From the NCBI GenBank assembly GCA_037783545.1, contig JBBELK010000396.1, forward strand, positions 666,947-730,946: DNA of 64,000 nt, written 5' to 3'. The notes below the pieces were generated by a model. It searched no databases. It was not told the origin of the DNA and saw only the letters and a program-made list of their open reading frames with translations. The stretch comes from Henricia sp. BOLD:AAB3569. Taxonomy: Eukaryota > Echinodermata > Asteroidea > Spinulosida > Echinasteridae. Positions 57,741-64,000 of this stretch are shown piece by piece (positions within the stretch are counted from its first letter, which is position 1; the number at the start of each line of letters is the position of its first letter). The position numbers and the translations under genes were made by a program.

Positions 57741-59084
57741 GTGTTCATTTTAAGGGCGTTTTTGTGGCTTGTAGTTATTAATATTATTAAGAACTAGTGC
57801 ATAAGAGTAAAATGTTGTAATATTCTGGAAGAAAATGAAAATAAAACGTACTCCTGACACTTACTCGTGTCAAAATACCCATCTCTTACCTTTTAATATA
57901 ATGGAATAGTCGCTTTGTAATCCTCTAAGTGCATGTATTTTAGCACAACTGCACCGCCGTGTTGCGTTGCGAATAAACTTGAAATATTTATTTTGCGCTA
58001 GTTTGAAGGCAAATGCCGAGACCAAAACGCGATAAAAGCAGGTACTGGGGTACTTTTGTACATGTATTTATCAAAACTGGGGACACGCAACACCAACATC
58101 AGAACCTTTTTGATGACGAAAGCTATATTTTTTAGGCAGTTTGCGAGTGATCGTAACCGATCGTGGGCCCCGGCCGGCCCGGCGAGTTCCCCGCATGCAT
58201 GGCATGCGCAGTATTGCGCAGGGCCCAGCCGGCCGTACAAAAGACAAGAAGCAGTACTCCAATAGTATAGTACAGCATCCATTTCGTAACAAATTTACCT
58301 AGTTTTATGATGAATTTGGACTGAAAACACGTACGTTGTGTAAAATCCAACCGATTGTCCACGTTTTAGAAAATAATTTACAAGTCGGACGTCACATAAG
58401 CCCTGCATTTAAAGTTAATTCTATGGGACAACTCAAAATAATTTTTAGGTTTTTCTCGTCAAAGTGCTTGAAAAACTTCAAATGAGAGGTCTGCAATTCC
58501 CAGGGGGTTATTAAAACTGAAGTTTATATGGATTATGATGCACAAAATAAGGCAAATTTTGATAATCATGTTTAAGAACCTTCAACTTTATTTCGGCCCT
58601 TTTAAACAGCAAGAGCTTATATGCTTTAATACACTGTTGTAATTCAGATATTGAGGTATTCAGGTTTTGAATGCTGCATCCCTTTTAAATTTTGTTTTAC
58701 ATCAAACATTTTATACATGTATTGCTTATGCCTCCCCATGAAATTTAGGTTTAAAAACTGGTCACAATCTGGATGCACAAAATGGGTTTCATTAACGCCC
58801 TCATTCTTGCAGCTTGTGAATCTAGGTAATACAGTACAAGAAATAGGAAATCACACAAAGATCACAGCAAAGTGTAGCAAATTGTACCTGTATTGTATCT
58901 TTGGAAATTGTACTTCAAAAAATGTCAGAAACCTCAGTGAAACAGAGTGAAATAGATTTTTTGTTTTAAATTTGGCTAATTAACGAGAGGCCCCAGTGAT
59001 AGTGTCCATAGCCTTGGAAATCAAATATTGGATCACCTATCTTGAATTATTAAAAAATAAACACTTCTCTTTCCCTCAAGCCCC
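57741..59084. other. No gene recognised
   Basis: Includes a GC-rich patch at 58165-58240 (CCCCGGCCGGCCCGGCGAG), akin to one at 60330-60385. ORFs are short and unsupported. Confidence 0.45.
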
Positions 59085-59270
59085 CCTCCCCTCACCCCCT
59101 ATGTAGGGGTTTGGTCACCTTTTCATGCCCCAGGGTGGGGCATTTGCGCATGTTTTGCACCCGAGGGTGGGGAACTGGGGATTTTGACAAAGTGACAATC
59201 CCCTTTTAGGTGGGGTAGCCTCTTAGGTGGGGTAGCCCGGGGGGGGGGGGGGGGACAATTGATAGGTGCA
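59085..59270. repeat. MITE, TGCACCTATCAATTG family, decayed reverse copy
   Basis: GGTGGGG.ATTTTGAC, AGTGACAATCCCC.TTTTAGGTGGGGTAGCC and CAATTGATAGGTGCA match 16303-16589 reversed; the left end is lost and a G run (59239-59254) has expanded. Confidence 0.75.
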
Positions 59271-60780
59271 TTATGTACATGTATTTATTTTTGTCGGGTT
59301 GTAGGTGGTCCAATAATTTTTTCCAAGGTTGTGTTGGAACTATACATGTAGGTGCATGGAGGAAGGAAAATATCATCATACATGCTGTCCATATCATGCT
59401 GAACTCCTCTTTAAATTTTGTGCCAGTTCCTTTCAAGCTTTAACCATGCAGTTAACGTCAAGATTATTTCAAACATTGCTGTCCATAGGCATGTTTATTT
59501 TCAGTTAAAGCATGGAGGAAGGAAAACAACTGAACTCACCATGCGCGGTAAAGTTATATTGTTATGTCGGTGCACTGTCATTGTACACCCCAATGTTGCT
59601 TTGTTATACAGTATATATAAACTGTTTTGCCAATTTCCCCCGTCAATTACTGCAAGTATATAGAGGTTAATATCAGTAACAAGTGAATTTCCCCTAAACA
59701 TGTTAATAAGTCTTCCGTTTAACACCGATGCGGAAATCTTGGCAGTCTAAACGTCCTCCGGCATCAAATGGTTAAACTTGTGAATAGTCCCTGAGAGTCT
59801 GCAACGCATTACGAAGGCATTGCCGAGGCTTCCTCGGTTCCTCCAGTGAGTTCAAGCTGAGCCCTCGATGAAGTAGTCCTGCCTCAGTTGGACTCTGTGC
59901 ACAAATACAAGTAAAATTATTATTGGTAAATATTTAGCATACTAACTAATGTGTCACAAGAGATAATTAACAGCTAAAGTTTTTCCCAGCATGCCTATCT
60001 TGTGGTGAAATCATAGAAAATCAATCAAACATACCAAAAATGAAGCTAACTTGAGAAGCACCCCTCCACCACCCCCCAAAAGTTTCTGTTTCCTGATAAA
60101 ATGTTAAATATTTCTCGCTCCTAAAAGGCTAAAATTGGGTTTTTCATCAAATCCAAATACTGAGGTTTGATAATGATAGCCTAAGTGATTAACAACAAAT
60201 TATTTCTGGTCAACTTCTCTATTCTTACTACTACATGATGTATACAGTCTGATTAATATGATGGGAGTATATCAACGTAGGCGTACCCTATGCGGTATGC
60301 CTTGCCGCATGCATGTACCGTGGAACAAAGCCGGGGACGGCCCGGCCCTAGGCCTGGCCCTGGGCCCGGCCCCGGCGCCGCCCAGCTCCACTGTTGGCCA
60401 AGCCAGGCACTGTCCGTGTATCACGGTCGTGACGGTGTCAATGATAATATTTACTCATTTTAAGCGATTACCTGTTGAGGCTTCATCAGGTGATGCCATA
60501 CATAGGCTATGTCAATGTTCACCGTCTCAACCATATGCGAATGCCAGTAAATTCTCAACCGATATGATAATGTCCGATGTTTGTCTTCTTATTTACGATA
60601 GGTTTGTAAACACTTTATTTATATTACTTCGACTCGACATGAATCGTATGTACAGTACATCCTCCAGAAGATTTTAATGAATATGCATTGCACAGAAGGC
60701 TTCGTGCGATTTCAACCAATCACATCGTTACGTCCTGTTTTGGACTAATTTCCCATAGACCGTGTACAAACAGCCGATCG
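59271..60780. other. No gene recognised
   Basis: Short repeated phrase CATGGAGGAAGGAAAA at 59354 and 59511; a GC-rich patch at 60330-60385 with GGCCCTGGGCCCGGCCCCGG. A 139-codon ORF (60258-60677) crosses it and has no domain signature. Confidence 0.45.
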
Positions 60781-60782
60781 AA

Positions 60783-60889
60783 TGTCCCAAGTCCGAGATA
60801 CTGAACCGAAATAGACTAGTTCCCTGTCCATACATTTCAAAAATCGGAAACGGAAAACAAAACAGGATCTCGGACTTGGAACCAAGTCT
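60783..60889 (-). repeat. Dispersed repeat TAGACTTGGTTCCAAGTCCG, copy 3
   Basis: Reverse orientation, single unit: TCCCAAGTCCGAGATACTGA ... GGATCTCGGACTTGGAACCA, without the shared flank of copies 1 and 2. Confidence 0.8.
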
Positions 60890-62325
60890 AGATCGCTGGA
60901 GGCAGGAGGATAAGCTCTCGATCCACATCGAGCTCTGCGAATCTACATGCATGACATGCATGCATGACATGTCAGATGTAGGCCTAGCCAGAATGCTTCT
61001 GGATATGCATGATAAGTAAGTAAAGTACATGTATGATGTAGCCTAGGCTATTAGTATTTTATAATTTGGAAAGAATTCCGTTAACTGGTCTCCACTTATT
61101 CTCCATGCATATACTGACTTGATAAAAAGGCATAGAGCAAGGAACAGAAGGAGTTACAACTCAGCTCCCTTCGCTCTATGGATAACCTAACCAATGAATG
61201 CTAACCATGCTAACTGGATGTGGGTAATTTGCGGAACTGTGGAACTTTAACTCTGCGGACAGGTCAACTCGTACGCTAGACAGAATGATTCTGTCCCTAC
61301 GGGTTCCCGTAGGGACAGAAGGTACCCCTTTCATACAGTGGATTGTTGTCATTTTGCCTCGAAATTAGAATCACACCCAACTATTTCCAGCTAGTTGTTT
61401 CCTGTAGTGGTTTTATATATTCTTGATTAGAAGACAAATAAAAAGCACTACTTACATTGCCGTTATTGAATCAAAAACGTCTATTTCCGACAATCTTCGA
61501 CGAAGAAATCTGTTGTCAACTCCTTATCAAGATATCATTTTTACTAACGTGTAGTTGTGCATTGACGGATGCCCAAAGAGAACGTCTAACGAAACTAAAC
61601 GGTTACGTGCCGCGCTGTATAAATGCGCGTGACATGAGAGCGCCACCATGGGCCTCCCGGACGTTCTCCTTGGGCCTCCGTAGAGTCACACCAACTGTAC
61701 GTTCAAAAGAAAAACCACGTTGAGCTTTGGGCTCCATTCTACGCTAGCTTGGGCGACTCCACACTGGAATCGATTAGAATGGGTTGTCCTTGACACAATA
61801 AGAAATCGCAATGTACACGTATGTTTTCATACGAAAAATGGAATCGATTTCGAATGGAATTGGGATTCTTTTTGGAATCGGATACGCGGAGTCGACTCCG
61901 AAAATGCTGGAGCGCGCCCAAGCCAACCTCATAGCAGCATGGCAACATCGTAAGGAGATATTTATTCGTGAAAGAGTGTCGGAAATATACGTTTTTGATT
62001 TGTAACCGAGTTGGTTAAATAAAGATATAAAATAGGGATGGCGAACAGAGGCGTAAAATAATGCACGAAACAAATCTGTAATTCAAAAGTAGTGGGTTAT
62101 TTATTTCAAAATGATTATTCAAACGTTTACAGTATTAGTTTATTTTACATTGTATTGCACGGTATTGGTGTATGCAAAACGAAACTAAACGAAACAAAAC
62201 GGCAGTCATGTAGCATAGGCATAATGTTGATCAAGCTACAAGAAAGCAGAAGAAAAAAAAGGATTTTGAATTAAAAGGATTGAAAAGCAGCAAACGTATT
62301 CAAACATAATATATAAAATAAGCTA
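60890..62325. other. No gene recognised
   Basis: A 15-bp perfect hairpin lies at 61289-61320. Several ORFs of 60-99 codons overlap on both strands between 61457 and 62073 without any family signature. Confidence 0.45.
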
Positions 62326-62329
62326 CTTT

Positions 62330-62700
62330 TCAATTAAAGAAATAAACTCACTTGATAAATGATGACAGACAGTAGTAGCAGCACCACGGCCCATGCACAG
62401 GCAGTGCACAGCCTGTGTTCCACCAGCAGCCAGAACAGAAGAACTGCAGAACCTGGCCTGCACTCCCTTTATATAGGAACACAGACTGAGCACCTGGAAT
62501 CTCAAGTATGCCAGAATACAAACAAAAGAATGTAGGCTAGCTCCCGCCACCTGCAGCCAGGGGACCCACTGTAAATGCAACTGTTCCTCACAAAAGAATT
62601 CCAGAAATTCCAAGGAACAATCGCACACAGTGGCACCCCCAACATGCAGATGGCAGAGCTTTAAAAAATTACCGTGACCAGACAAGCTGGCCTGGTCACA
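62330..62700 (-). mobile_element. Possible solo or 3' LTR
   Basis: The minus strand starts TGTGACCAGG, directly after a purine-rich AATCAAGGGGCGAG (a polypurine-tract-like stretch), and contains CCTATATAAAGGGAG as a TATA box at about 62476-62462. No second LTR or coding region is visible, and the 3' limit is not defined. Confidence 0.35.
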
Positions 62701-64000
62701 CTCGCCCCTTGATTTTTTAAAAATCTTTTTAAGAAAATATATATATTAAATGGACATTTCTATGTAAGTTTGAACATGCAATTTATTGTCTGCGTCCCAA
62801 GCATATTTATGTTGAATAAGATTTGGCAATTTCATGTGCTTGTAAAACACTAAATTTGACATGATTCTGGGGTAACCAATCCTTAACTGTATAGCCATTG
62901 GACAAATCAGGTGTATCATAAAAGGTCGAGAGGCTGCGTACAATACGTCCACTTCCAGGATGTCCCTGGAAAATGCGAGTTTACCTCTAAATGGACAAGT
63001 ACAAATAATTCCTCCCAATTTGGCCTAAATATCACCAAAGCCGAATATTCCACAAATCTGGCTACTAAAAAGTATTTAAAATAATATTCTCAAACAGTCT
63101 TTTCACAGACCGTATACAGGAATAAATTTACTACATACTGTGATTGACAACACGTAGCTACAAGTATTCGTATTTAAAAAGTCATTCCAATAAAAGGATC
63201 AATACAATCCTCCAACCAACGTCATTACTCAATTTGGGCTTGCTAATTCCCGAAGCAATTGAGCAAAGACGAGGTTGAAATCAAGAATAAAATTACCACA
63301 ATCGTGGTTTCAACCACACAGAAAAATAATGGTAAATACCTAAAAACCAGTACTACCGAATGAAGTGTTTAAAAGCATCTGGACCTTACAAGAAAAAGCT
63401 TTTTTTTTATAGTGGTTTCCCAGATATGTATAAAAACACGTGACATTAGCATTTGGTGAAACGGCACATATATGCACATTAGTTTTTGTAAGTTATTACC
63501 GTATATCCAAAATGTATTATAAATTGCATAAAAATTACTAAAATAAGATCTGGCATACTTGCAATCAACGTGTGCACGAGTCGTAGGCAGCCGCACAAAT
63601 ATCTGCAAAAATAAGAAAATCATATCTACCGTTAAACAATACACAATACATTTCCACAAACACATCACAATATTAACATCAAAACTAACGAAAAAGAAAA
63701 TTATACTACGTGAGTTTTCTGCCCTGGCTGCCGAAGGTGGAATCCGGCTGCATAAACTTAGCCATGGTGCTTGCTCGAAGCTGCTCTTTCATGGATCCAG
63801 AGTTTCGAGACATCAGTCACCCCACAGGGACGTCCCGAGCATGCTGCAGAGAATCCGGTCTTGTTCAAGCCTCGGCTGTACCCAGATTGTCTACTGACTG
63901 CCGTTTTAATTTTAGTCGTTTTATTTTTTTATATAATTATTTTATAAAATCCCACTCTTCAAAATCATTGGAATAATAAGTGCATCACCTGAACGCCACC
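62701..64000. other. No gene recognised
   Basis: Two minus-strand exon-like pieces were noticed (about 63606-63558, after acceptor TTATTTTTGCAG; and MAKFMQPDSTFGSQGRK near 63761-63708) but they cannot be joined or identified. Confidence 0.4.

Noticed and set aside
60258-60677. 139-codon plus-strand ORF
   Set aside because: Half of it is a GC-rich low-complexity patch and the rest has no domain pattern.
63558-63780. Minus-strand two-exon gene near the right edge
   Set aside because: Acceptor and donor are plausible but the pieces have no recognisable family and no checked phase.

Overview
The window looks like nuclear DNA of a marine invertebrate, most likely a deuterostome (echinoderm, hemichordate or cephalochordate). 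The evidence is vertebrate-like spliced genes with GT-AG introns, tRNA-derived SINEs, Tc1-, hAT-, LINE- and Ty3-type relics, very many palindromic MITEs, and a dense scatter of ACATGTAC motifs. The species cannot be fixed from the sequence alone.

Two conserved genes are recognisable and I could assemble both exon by exon. They lie head to head, with 357 bp between start codons. MAIP1 (matrix AAA-peptidase-interacting protein 1, C2orf47) runs on the minus strand in five coding exons (35405 down to 12555, 307 aa). TYW5 (JmjC tRNA wybutosine hydroxylase, C2orf60) runs on the plus strand in eight coding exons (35763 to 52060, 310 aa) with an intact HxD...H iron site. I recall the same divergent arrangement for the human genes, so this is probably ancient microsynteny around a shared promoter. 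The two products act in unrelated processes: mitochondrial inner-membrane protein handling, and modification of the base next to the tRNA-Phe anticodon.

Nearly everything else is mobile DNA. Region by region: 1-5.2 kb, SINE and Ty3-type relics; 5.2-9.9 kb, a 4.7-kb TIR element (E2) with arrays of GTGCA-type hairpin repeats and a spliced minus-strand gene; 9.9-12.5 kb, SINE and MITEs, then the MAIP1 3' end; 12.6-35.4 kb, MAIP1 with an LINE relic in intron 4 and, in intron 2, two tandem copies (E1) of a 6-kb TIR element built largely of TTGGTT/AACCAA hairpin satellites, joined end to end and inserted in an older MITE, followed by a hAT-like element and a long fold-back element; 35.4-52.1 kb, TYW5, whose introns hold at least a dozen inverted-repeat elements, SINEs, a broken Tc1 element and a LINE relic; 52-64 kb, MITEs, a tandem tRNA-like repeat and a possible LTR, with no recognised host gene.

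The most unusual signal is the E1/E2 pair. They are different elements sharing CACTCTAARAA termini and TA target duplications, each with subterminal arrays of short hairpin-forming repeats, and two E1 copies are fused TIR to TIR with no host DNA between them.
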